A stretch of DNA of 64,000 nucleotides from Dermatemys mawii (Eukaryota > Chordata > Testudines > Dermatemydidae): contig ML677374.1 of assembly GCA_007922305.1 (NCBI GenBank), positions 14,807,161 through 14,871,160 of the forward strand, in the 5' to 3' direction. The position numbers were made by a program, and so were the translations under genes. Below the pieces are notes generated by a model that worked only from the letters and a program-made list of their open reading frames with translations, had not been told where the DNA came from and did not search any database. Numbering within the stretch: position 1 is the first letter of the stretch; the number at the start of each line of letters is the position of its first letter. Below are positions 16,091-25,795 of this stretch, in pieces.

Positions 16091-16347
16091 GGCTTGTCTA
16101 CACTGGCAATTTACAGTGCCGCAACTTTCTTAGTCCGATGTGAAAAAACACCCCGCTGAGCACAGCAAGTTTCAGTGCTGTAAAGTGCCAGTATAGACAG
16201 TGCCCCAGTGCTGGGAGCTGCACTCCTCATAGAGATGGATTTTTTTAGAGCAATGGGAGAGCTCTCTCCCAGCACCGTGCCTTGACCGCACAGCCACGTT
16301 AACGCACTGCTGCGGCAGCACGTTAGCCTTGCCAGTGTAGACTAGCC
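16091..16347. mobile_element. MITE with GGCTTGTCTACACTGGCAA ends
   Basis: About 257 bp. The left end GGCTTGTCTACACTGGCAA and the reverse complement of the right end (GGCTAGTCTACACTGGCAA) differ at one base. The interior carries 'gtgaaaaaacacccc', 'gtgccagtatagacagtg' and 'gagagctctctcccag', with no transposase frame. Shortened or diverged relatives with the same 'cttgtctacac' terminus lie at 20186-20258 and 30541-30750. A clean target-site duplication could not be assigned. Confidence 0.75.
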
Positions 16348-16496
16348 CAGAGAAACTGAAGCTGAACAAAGCAGGGGTGGGGGTGGATTGACTGTATCTA
16401 CCCTCTCCTGATTTGCATCTTGAATGTTTCACTCTTGTTATTCACAGTTATTTAGGTCTAATTGTTTTGCAAACTCAGTTTGGAATTGCTGTTAAC

Positions 16497-16513
16497 AAAA
16501 AAAAAAAAAAAAA
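16497..16513 (+). repeat. 17-nt poly-A run
   Basis: A run of 17 A, followed by 'tcaagg'. It is a mononucleotide repeat and may be the tail of an unrecognised retroposed element. Confidence 0.9.
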
Positions 16514-16529
16514 TCAAGGAAATTATATG

Positions 16530-17005
16530 GGGGATTGTCACGGGGCAGCACAGGTTTCCTTCCCCTCATCCCTGTGTTTCGGCTGGCAAAAGAAAGGGTC
16601 TTAGATGCCTCTTTCAAGTGCTTCACCTGTGCTCTTTATTTACAGTGGCTGTACAGTCCCAATTCCCCCAAAACTGGTCCCCATCCTGACCCCTCACAGG
16701 GTCCTCTGGCCTTTGAGGCTTGTGTCAGGCAGCAGAGACAGAGCTACATTCCTCCCATCCTCCTGCCTGGCTAACCTCCTTTCCCAAGCTCTTCTCTGGG
16801 CTTACATTCCTTCCCTGTCCTCAGTCCAGCTGGTCCCACTTGGGTTGTAGATATACTGAACCTGCCGTCATTAGGGCCTTCAGCTGGGCTCCCTGCTGAG
16901 GGTCCTGGCCCATTCACTGAGTCACACTACAATAAAGCAGGGGGAAGAAGGGTCTTTAGCAGGGCATCAGAAGGTTTGACACCTCTGCCCTGCGACAGGG
17001 ACATA
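16530..17005. repeat. GC-rich interspersed repeat with short inverted ends
   Basis: Distinctly more GC-rich than its surroundings. The left end GTCACGGGGCAG and right end CTGCCCTGCGAC are imperfect inverted repeats of 12 nt. Overlapping open frames on the + strand inside it (16462-16850) have no protein resemblance and are probably shadows of the base composition. It could be a DNA-transposon derivative or part of an LTR element; the class is undetermined. Confidence 0.45.
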
Positions 17006-18023
17006 TAAGGAAATTACTATTTCTGAACCATCTTGGTGCACGAAATATACTTGTCTCCTAACTGAAATGCTCACACAACTCAGGTATTTCATACTTTTAA
17101 TAAAAATGATTTCATTTAGGGTTGACTCTGGTGTTTTGCCTCAGAAGAGGGTTGTTATAAGCATGAATAATCATCTTTCGAATACACAATTTAATTAAGT
17201 GCCATAAGAAGCTCTTCACTGAGCTCTTGAGAAGTGCTCTGGACACCTGCACTAAACTCCTTTTAAAGTTTGTAGGCAGCGAACATCAGTCTGATTGAAT
17301 GCTGTGGACTAGTCCCCAGGAGGTAGGCAGGTATTTTTTAAAAGGCTACTGGATGCTGTTCTGATTAACATCCATAGGGGCCATCCCTTGGACAAATACA
17401 TTGATGTCAAAGAACCCCACTCCGGTACTGTTTGTTTATACTTGAAACCCCTTGCATTATGCTGCACATTAGATCAAAATTATGCACAGGCCTCCCATGC
17501 CCTGAACTGATTTACATGGCATTATGGGACAAAGCTAATTAGTTACAAGATCATCTGGTATCAAAGGGGTAGCTGTGTTAGTCTGGATCTGCAAAAGCGA
17601 CAAAGAGTCTGAGGCTCCTAAACCGCATAGGAGCCACTCCGGTGGTGGTTAATTATATGGGAAAGAAGACACATCCTCCAACAAGCTTCTTTCTGCTCCC
17701 TCGCAGTCATCTGTGCTTCCTTCCACTGCCTGCGTCCTTATCCAGCAATCCCCTAGTTTGTAATGTAATCCACCTCTCCTATGCTGGGCAAACAAGCTGA
17801 ACAGCTGGAAAGTGGTAAGAGGATGGCCATGTTGATTTACTGATGTGGTATGAACATCAGTCTGTGTGGCATCTAGGCAAAAAGGTAAGTTGTATGGGCA
17901 ATTGCACAGCCATGTAACCACATCATGTAAAGGGGCCTCTCCATGACCCTGAAACATCACATTAGTAGTAGGCCAAAATGTTCAGACTTGGGTACCATAT
18001 TATATGTTTACCATATATTATAT

Positions 18024-18175
18024 TATCTGTTTTCCAGTGATACTGAGCATTTGCAGCAGCATCTGAAGTCATTAGTTGTTGAGTGCTCAGCACTTCTGAA
18101 AATCAAGTCACTTGTTTACGTGCCTAAATTTAGGCACCAAGTTTCAAAACACATTATGGCACTTTTCCTGGGCCT
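18024..18175. repeat. Dispersed repeat with 'gtgctcagcact..ctgaaaatca' motifs
   Basis: Contains 'tgagtgctcagcacttctga', 'aaatcaagtcact' and 'cctaaatttaggcaccaa'. It is related in word order to 10915-11135 and to 49447-49500, and is an old non-coding family member. Confidence 0.4.
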
Positions 18176-18553
18176 AGGTTGTTAAAATGTCTGTGTATAG
18201 GAGAGAGAGTTGCTGTTAATAACTGGGATTTTCATAGGTTTTGACTGAATTCATTGGAAAGAGAGCCCCTTTAAAAATGCCAGCCAATGATAATTGGTGC
18301 TGATGGTCTCTTATGGTCTCTGTAGAGACACTATGCACAGTCGCTGGAGTGCACAGAACCTCGGAATTAGCCCTCAGCCTGTTGATTTAGCAGCCTAGAT
18401 GGAAAATCGCAGCTTGTAATAATAATGAGCCCTGTATTCATTATTTCCCATATTAACTAACATCCATACTGTGTGAAGTAGAAGAGACACACACATTTAG
18501 GATTCTCTGCAGTGGCTTGTTCACAGCTTTCTTTGTGTCCCTTTTCTATGTAG

Positions 18554-18682
18554 TTGCATCCCTGGCTAACAAAGTTTGGGGAGGATCCACTGCCTCTGGA
18601 GGAAGAGCATTGCACTGTGGTGGAGGTGACTGAAGAGGAGGTGAAGAATTCCGTCAAGACAATTCCAAGCTTGCCAGCTGTA
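18554..18682 (+). CDS. CAMKK1: CAMKK1 exon: post-kinase acidic/autoinhibitory segment
   Basis: A 129-nt, 43-codon exon in phase 0/0. It encodes LHPWLTKFGEDPLPLEEEHC followed by TVVEVTEEEVKNSVKTIPSL and PAV. This covers the last kinase-domain residues (HPW motif) and the CaMKK-specific acidic stretch leading into the autoinhibitory domain. The closest family text is human CAMKK1 (VTKNGEEPLPSEEEHCSVVEVTEEEVKNSV). The acceptor is ctatgtag and the donor gtaagt, which overlaps a GTAGTAAGT run. Only the split giving ...PAV joins in frame with ILVKAML in the next exon. Confidence 0.95.
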
Positions 18683-19023
18683 GTAAGTGTAAACAGGAGC
18701 TTTCTAAGGTTTTATATTCCAGGAGACATGTCACTTTCTTTGAGCCATCAGCCTGTGAAGCAATCTCAACATGAGGGATAGACAAATTTCCAGTGTATGA
18801 TGTGCGTGATTTAGCCATTCAGGTTAACAGGAGTTGTTCATGCCTTGAGCTGTGAATTTACTGGTACTGCAACACACGGGGGGGGGGGGGGGGGCAAATT
18901 TTATTAAATTATCAACAAAGCAATCATTACATTCCTCTGCTCTAGTGCTTAGAGCGGCATTATAAAGATGATGAAAACGCTGTGCCACCTATCTTCTCTG
19001 ATCTGATTTTTCCTTCTTCAAAG
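18683..19023 (+). other. CAMKK1 intron (341 bp) with G17 run
   Basis: A short intron with donor gtaagt and acceptor cttcttcaaag. It contains an uninterrupted 17-G mononucleotide run at 18878-18894. No other feature is seen. Confidence 0.85.
18878..18894 (+). repeat. 17-nt poly-G run
   Basis: Seventeen consecutive G on the sense strand of a 341-bp intron, about 130 bp before the next acceptor. Poly-G runs of this length are rare and length-unstable, and are also error-prone in sequencing, so the exact count is uncertain. Confidence 0.85.
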
Positions 19024-19127
19024 ATTTTAGTGAAGGCCATGCTAAGGAAACGCTCATTCGGAAACCCATTTGAGGTTCAGGCCAGAAGGGAAGAGAGGTC
19101 CATGTCTGCTCCAGGAAACCTATTAAT
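19024..19127 (+). CDS. CAMKK1: CAMKK1 exon: calmodulin-binding segment
   Basis: A 104-nt exon encoding ILVKAMLRKRSFGNPFEVQA followed by RREERSMSAPGNLL and two bases of the next codon. ILVKxMLRKRSFGNPF is the family's calmodulin-binding helix, which overlaps the autoinhibitory domain. RREERS is the site corresponding to the PKA-phosphorylated serine (Ser458 in rat CaMKK-alpha, from memory) that inhibits activation. The acceptor is cttcaaag and the donor gtatgt at 19128. The leftover AT is completed by the A at 33502, giving Ile where human has Val. Without splicing, the frame would run 19 further codons to a stop at 19183-19185. Confidence 0.96.
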
Positions 19128-20185
19128 GTATGTATATCTACCCCTTCTAGTGCTCAGCCTGAGCTGTATATGGATGCTTCAGTGAACAAAGTAGTGTGGG
19201 AGGAATAATGGAAACTGTTTTCAGATAATTTCCTTAAAATGTAAAGGTGAAATTCATGTGGAAATCAGTCAGTGGAGTTACACTAGGGATGAATAAGGTC
19301 TCAAGTGTCATTTGGAGCTGAAGTACAGTGAAACACCTACAGTAGAACAAAGTAAACATTTCTTTGTATGGATGCAGCCATTTCCATATTCAGGGTCACA
19401 TCATTAGCTGATGTAAATGAATGCAGCTCCGAGGACTTCAGACCCATTTAAAGCAGCACAGAATCTAACTTTTTAGCCTGTTTGTTTATTAGCCTGTTGT
19501 ATGTAGTTTACACAGTACTCAAACATCAAGCTAGCAAAGTATTCATTGAAGAAATTCAGCTAGGTTATTTAATTATTACGTAAGTAACCTCTGCTCTGCT
19601 GTCCATGAACAACAGAAGTAGGAGGTTTGGAGAAGAGTCCAGCCGAGTCATCTAGACATTAAAAAATAAAAACCTGTAAAACTAGAAGCATGTTGATATA
19701 TTTCAGCTCTGCTCTAGAAATCAGTGACCCATGTAGTCTCTGCAAACTGGCAAACATGCACATCTTGGACTGAGTCTGGAAGCCAGTGAGGGACACCTTT
19801 GACATTACGTTATTGGTATTGTGGGAATCAACAAAAATGCATCATGTGATAAACCAAGCTACAGTACATAGCATACATGCATCATGCCCAAAACTCATCA
19901 TCTCCCATGCTAAACAAACACCACCCTTAGCAGATTCCCAAAGATGCTGATAACTTTTTATATATATTGCCTAAACTACCTAACTACATCTTTGGAAATA
20001 CAAATGTCATCTTTTCTCTCACCAGTGTATAGGGTTTTCAGCGCATTGCTCTCGTTAAAAATGATGGGACTTAAGGGCCCAATCCTGTACTAATGAAGTC
20101 AGAAGCAATTTTGCCACTGACTCCAGTTGGAGCAGGATGCAGATAATGTGCAAATGCCCAGCATGCAATGGAGTCTACATCAGTT

Positions 20186-20258
20186 AAGCCTTGTCTACAC
20201 TGCCACTTTGCAGTGCTGAAACTTGCAATGCTTTAACGTTGGTAGTGAAGACATACCC
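20186..20258. mobile_element. Short MITE remnant with 'cttgtctacac' end
   Basis: About 73 bp. The left end GCCTTGTCTACACTGCCA matches the reverse complement of the right end (GGTATGTCTTCACTACCA) at most positions. It looks like an internally deleted relative of the element at 16091-16347, keeping 'cagtgctgaaacttgcaatgc' inside. Confidence 0.5.
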
Positions 20259-20594
20259 TCAGAGTGTTCAGACAATGTTGTGCAATAAAGACTCTGATCC
20301 TCATTAGAACTTCTCAGAAAGCTGGGCAGAACTGATCTTGGGGAAAAGCCATTTAACTGTAAGGATTTTTGTTTGATACTTGGGTCAGGGATATTAGCCA
20401 ACTCCCATACATTTCCTTCATTAGATTTTGCATAACAGATGGTAACACAGGACCTCCCATTCACTGTACTAGTCAGATGGCTGGCACCATCTAGCTGAGT
20501 GTCCTATACCTCTAGTTATCTGCCCAGATCCTTACAACAAAAAGAGAGAATGTCTACATCCAATTAGATACTTTCCTCCTTTGTATCCATCTCC

Positions 20595-21720
20595 CTTTTC
20601 CCATCTGTGCACTGCGCAGCACAGTATGGGGAGAAGATGACCAGCCCTCTGAAGAAAGAAGTGGTTCACGACTATTTAGAAAAGCTGGACGAGTCAATGG
20701 GGCCAGATGTACTATATCCAAGGGTGTTGGTGGATGTGAATGCAGAGTTATCTTTGAAAACTGATGGTGTTTGGGGGAGGTCCCAGATGACTGGAAAAAG
20801 GCTAATGTAGTGCCCATCTTTAAAAAAGGGAAGAAGGAGGATCTGGGGAACTACCGGCCAGTCAGCCTCACCTCAGTCCTTGGAAAAATCATGGAGCAGG
20901 TCCTCAAGGAATCAATTCTGAAGCACTTAAAGGAGAGTAAAGTGATCAGGAACAGTCAACATGGATTCACCAAGGGCAAGTCATGCCTGACTAATGTAAT
21001 TACCTTCTATGACGAGATAACTGGCTCTGTAGAAGAGGGGAAAGCAGTGGACATGTTATTCCTTGACTTTAGCAAAGCTTTTGCTACAGTTTCCCACAGT
21101 ATTGTTGCCAGCAAGTTAAAGAAATATGGGCTGGATGAATGGACTTTAAGCTGGATAGAAAGCTGGCTAGCTCGTCGAGCTCAGCGGGTAGTAAACAATG
21201 GCTCCATATCTAGTTGGCAGCTGGTATCAAGTGGAGTGCCCAAAGGTTGGTCCTTGGTCCGGTTTTTTTCAATATCTTCATTAATGATCTGGAGGATGGG
21301 GTGGACTGCACCCTCAGCAAGTTTGCAGATGACACTAAACTGGGAGGAGTGGTAGATACACTGGAGGATAGGGATAGGATACAGAGGGACCTAGACAAAT
21401 TGGAGGGTTGAGCCAAAATAAATCTGATGAGGTTCAACAAGGACAAGTGCAGAGTCCTGCACTTAGGATGGAAGAATCCCGTGCACTGCTACAGACTAGG
21501 GACCGAATGGCTAGGCAGCAGTTCTGCAGAAAAGGAGTAGGGGTTACAGTGGACGAGAAGCTGGATATGGGTCAACAGTATGCCTTTTTTGCCAAGAAGG
21601 CTAATGGCATTTTGGGTTGTATAAGTAGAGGTGTTTCCAGCAGATCAAGGGACATAATCATTCCCCTCTATTCAGCACTGGTGAGGCCTCATCTGGAGTA
21701 CTGTGTCCCATTGAGATTTA
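20595..21720 (+). pseudogene. CR1 LINE reverse transcriptase, frameshifted remnant
   Basis: Part of the pol protein of a CR1-clade non-LTR retrotransposon. In order, across at least three reading frames: YLEKLDESMGPD (20670-20705), VPDDWKKANVVPIFKKGKKE (20783 on) with NYRPVSLTSVLGKIMEQVL, QHGFTKGKSCLTN, LFLDFSKAFATVSH (motif A), SGVPKG, then [11 protein letters not shown] and FADDTKLGG (motif C, at 21322-21333) and finally RPHLEYC before truncation. The frame changes near 20770, 21240 and 21410 show it is inactive. The catalytic Asp pairs are still legible. It is inserted in the last CAMKK1 intron in the same orientation as the gene. Confidence 0.93.
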
Positions 21721-22220
21721 GCTTGTAGTGAGTACAGAGATGTACCATGCTGTCTGATTTCTGCTGCCAATATTCTGAAGCTTACTGATTTTCGAAGTCT
21801 ACAAACTGACAGTTTCAATCCCAGCTGGCAAGCAAGATGTCATCCAAGAGACTGCTCTATATGATGTGATTTTTAACTTCCAGTACAGTCTCAGGAACAT
21901 GTCAGAAGAGCATTTCAGATGTGGATACTTCATCAGCTTAGCAGGAAGAGCTTATCTTCACTTTATATAACGCTGAGCATCACCTTCCTTTCCTGTCATC
22001 CTATGACATTGCTACTGTCACCCATATCCTCACATAGTTTCTTGCCAATGAATCTCTTCACTTTATGATGTTGAGACTTCACTGAGTCTAAAGAAAAATA
22101 CCAAATAGCTGTCGCCCTCCAGAGTATTTAGCTCAAGAGAAACAATGGGTGCTTCCCCCCCGCCCCAAATCTTATCCTAACTGGTATATTAGAATTTTCT
22201 CTTGTTCTCATAGAAATCAT

Positions 22221-22740
22221 TGAGATACATAGGAATAGCCATACTGGATTAGACCAGTGGTCCATCTAGTCTATTTCTGACAGTAATCAATGCCAAATGT
22301 TTAAGAGGAAGGCAGCATAAGAACCCGTTTACTAGGCAATGATAAAATAAACTGCCAGTAGGAGATGTTTCTTCCTGACCCCTGTGGTTGGCTTATGCCC
22401 TAAAGCATGAGAGTTTATATCCCTTCTAAAAAAATCTTTATCCAATCTGTCTGATTTTTTTAAAAATCTTATTAAGCCTTGGTGACAGGTAGTATTCCTC
22501 TATTGTGTCCCTTTTATTTATCTCCTCTCTAACTTGAACAATTCTAGTCTTTTCAGTCTCTTCTTGTATGGAAGCTTTTTCGCGCTTCTAATCATTTTCA
22601 TCCACCATGCTTAGACTTAGTTTCCTTAATAGCCTCTTGTGTGGCACTGTATCAAAGGCTTTTTGACATAAATTATGTCAGCTAGTTCTCATTTATCCAC
22701 TATTGTGTTGGCTTGCTCAAGGCACTTGATTTACAATAAT
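22221..22740 (-). mobile_element. CR1 LINE remnant, antisense to the gene
   Basis: The + strand reads 'aggaatagccatactggattagaccagtggtccatctagt', the reverse complement of a common reptilian CR1 3' end. The stretch near 22640-22690 ('gtggcactgtatcaaaggctttttgacataaattatgtca') is, in reverse, a decayed IIYxxxxKAFDTVPH-type reverse transcriptase motif A. The interior is heavily degraded. Confidence 0.7.
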
Positions 22741-23569
22741 AAGCTAGTTCACTGATTGAATCACAGCCAATTTGTGGTGCTCCAAAGCAAGGAAATTTAT
22801 ATCTGCTTTAAAAGAAAAGTTTGTTCCATCTATTGTAACCTTTGTGTGTGCAAGTGCTTAACTGTGCTGTTGTCTTCACTTAACTGTACCCAGTCAGCTT
22901 ATGTAATATCATACAATCAGCATTTCTGGTACCTTCCAGTAATGTTAGATTACCCTAAACTAAGACTTGCAAAAATGAACCAGCATAGGAATGTTTCTAA
23001 TTAAATCAAGAGATTTTGACAATCAGACAGTATTTCTTATATACAGTGATGTATTTAACACTGTAAACAGAAAATTTAAAAGAATATGGATTTTTCTTTT
23101 TATACATTGTAAAAGTTAGATCAGTGCACTTGAATGAAAGAGATTTAAGCTATTTATCTTTCCCTGTGTTTTGCTTCATTGCATTTAAGAAAATACAGAA
23201 AGCAAGAGGCAAAGCTGTTTTATTTCTATGAAGTCTAAGTGGGAGTGCTCATTGTACTTGGTGAATTATGTCCTGATTACACTGATTACATCTGCAAAGA
23301 GAAATTGTGCTAGATATTAAACCCATGCTTCATGCCAACCTAACTTTCTTAATTTACAATGGATTGTTCTATTGTTCTGTATAAAATCATCTCCAATATA
23401 AAAGTAAAATAAAACATAAATATACATCTTATGAATGCCAAGTTAATTGAAATAAATCTAAAACAAGTGTAAAAGATAACAAACTTCTAGGAACTAACAG
23501 TGTTAAATCACAGTTACAGTATAAGGGCTTGATATTTCATTGCAAAGTGTGGCCCTGACCTCACAAATC

Positions 23570-23722
23570 ACAACTTTAAGCACATGAGTAGTCCCACTGA
23601 AGTAATATATTATATATATTTGAGTTGAGGTCATCATCATACTCAATGTGCTTTAATTTAAGCATGTGTTTAAATCCTTTGCTGGGTTAGGACTGGAGTG
23701 CTCAGCACCTTACAGGATTAGT
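23570..23722. repeat. Dispersed repeat 'aagcacatgagtagtccca..'
   Basis: Contains 'ctttaagcacatgagtagtc', 'tttaagcatgtgtttaaatc' and 'ctttgctgggttaggac'. A second copy of this word series is at 39775-39870 and a partial one at 9300-9410. It is an old sauropsid repeat; the class is unknown to me. Confidence 0.45.
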
Positions 23723-24159
23723 CGTAAGGCAATATTGTGTTGCTGCTTCGGAAGTTCATGTTCAGGGACAGTATGTGTCTTCAGAATGATGGAATAGATT
23801 CTCAGTTTGTTTAAATCAGAGTAGTTCCATTAACTTTAATGTAGCTATGTCATTGACACCAGCTGAGGATTTAGTCCATTGAGCTTTTAAAGCAAGGACA
23901 GATTTAAAATTTTTATTAAAGCTTATGTTTAAAATCAAATTGACACAAATTAAGAAGGAAAGTACTGTACATTTGGGTCGGGCTTGGGCTTTGGGGGATT
24001 GCTAGGATCAGTTTTACAAGGTTCACAAGGTACATACATATCACATAACCAGCATAGATCCAGTTTGGGGTGTGGGAGTTTTTAAAGCGTCAGTGGATAA
24101 ATGGGCTCCGGTATGCCACCCATGGAATGTATTAAGAGTTCAAGTCAGTAGTTGTGTAG

Positions 24160-25795
24160 ACAGTAAGTACATGAGTGGGGTGCGTCCTTCAGTTCATCAG
24201 GTTATTTCTCTGGTCGGTGTTCTTGGTTACTCGACCTGGTACTGGTGGTGTCCTGTGATGTGTTCTGTGTAGATGTCTCTGGACCACCTCATGGTGTCAG
24301 ACACCATCAGCTGTCTCGTGAGCTGGGCGTAACGTTGACCAACTCCACACGCTCTCAGTACAGGCTCGTCGTGGGGGTCTCACGCGCCAAGAGCTCCCAT
24401 GACCAGAGCATGGATCTGGACCTCGTAGCCCTGAACTCTCAGGGTGTCAGCCAGCAGGGTGTACTTCAACGCCTTCGATGCTCAAGCCTCGTGGAAGGCT
24501 GGTGATCTGTTTTCAAATGGCACCATGATGTCTACTATGAGGGCCTTTTTCTTTTCTATGTCGATCACAACGATGTTGGGTCGTAGTCGGCCATCTGTCC
24601 GGGGGATGGCAGAGTCAACGGTGATCCTCCCCAAGGACAGCGGGATGGTTTTCACCAGCTGGTCTGGATGGCGTGGTGGCGGAGTTGCGTCCACACAGGA
24701 CATGGGGCAGGGTCTCGTTGGCATAGCCGCACTTCCTGCAGCACTTGTCCCAGATGCCATGGCAGATGGCTCTGTTGAGGGGAACACAGTTGAGTCGGGG
24801 CCGGTGGATGAAACGCCAGTCAGTGAACCTAGTGAAGGTGCCCCTGGGGAGGAAGTGGTTTCTGGCATCCCACTTGCTGGCTGGACACCTCAAACACATT
24901 GCCCTGGTCTGGCTTCCGCTTCAGGTTCTTGGCACAGTGGCAGTGGATGGCATCTTTCGGGGTCCTTTCCAGCATCGTTCTGGCAGTCCAGGGTCTTTAT
25001 ACGCGGCACCAGTATTCCCAGCTCCCGGCACTCCTTGCACCACTTCCAGCAGCAGCTGATCCTCTTTTCTAGGTGTCTCGAGGTGTTGTGGGCACAGGAC
25101 CAGAGAGAGGACAGGTCTCCCCCCTCTTTCCCAAATTCAGCTTCCGGGGAGCCGCTGAGGTCAGTGGCGCTGTCTGCTTGGAGCAGGCCCTGGCAATGCG
25201 TTTCCTGACCACATCCCATACCGCTTCCTCCGCGACACTCCTTACCGCTGGATCTGGACACATCAAGAGGTGGAAGGCATGGGTGATCACCACCATGTCA
25301 CGCAGGTTGCCCATCCGAGGTACGTTGGTGCCGCCCTGCCTGTGGGAGATGTAGAGGTCAGTGCTGGTCCTTTGGGGAAGGTAGAGCCATTTTCTCACCA
25401 GCTGCCTGATGGTGTTATCAGCCTTGTTCAGGGCACCTTGGCTACGGTTGATCCCCTGAGGACAAAGTAGATGCGGGGGATCGAGAAGGTATTGAGGGCA
25501 CTGATCTATTGACAGGCGGTGAGTAGGGAGGAGTTGATTTGGGCAGCTTCCCACAAGATCTCTGTAATGGTGTCTTCGGGGGTCTGTCAGATGCAGACTC
25601 CTGTGGGTGTGCCCAGGTATTGGTGTACCTCTCCCCCCTCAAGGGAGGCAATGGGCTTGCTCTGGATCAGGAACTGTGACGCCCAGACCAAAGACCTGGC
25701 GCCACCTTCAACATGGAGGGAGGCACACTTTTGGGGGTTGAAGTGGAGGCTCATTCACTCAACAGTAAGGACTAGATTGAGGGAAAGTTATACTG
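24160..25795 (-). pseudogene. R2-like non-LTR retrotransposon, 5'-truncated remnant
   Basis: The minus strand carries the C-terminal half of an R2-clade (restriction-like-endonuclease) retrotransposon protein in several frames. In element order: a region after the reverse transcriptase core with LHFNPQKCASLH and LNTFSIPRIYFVLRG (25750-25430); NKADNTIRQLVRKWLYLPQR with HRQGGTNVPRMGNLRD (about 25420-25260); RPRLNCVPLN and the zinc knuckle CRKCGYANETLPHVLC (24693-24740); then the endonuclease text RPNIVVID...IVDIMVPFENR (24500-24583); and a C-terminus ending near YTEHITGHHQYQVE with a stop at 24227-24229. The endonuclease motif is normally R/KPD-X(12-14)-D. Here it reads PN-X14-D, so the first catalytic Asp (codon 24575-24577) is Asn. 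Internal stops and frameshifts confirm decay. The fragment is clearly GC-richer than its flanks. Other RLE clades (NeSL, R4, HERO) are possible but fit less well. Confidence 0.85.
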
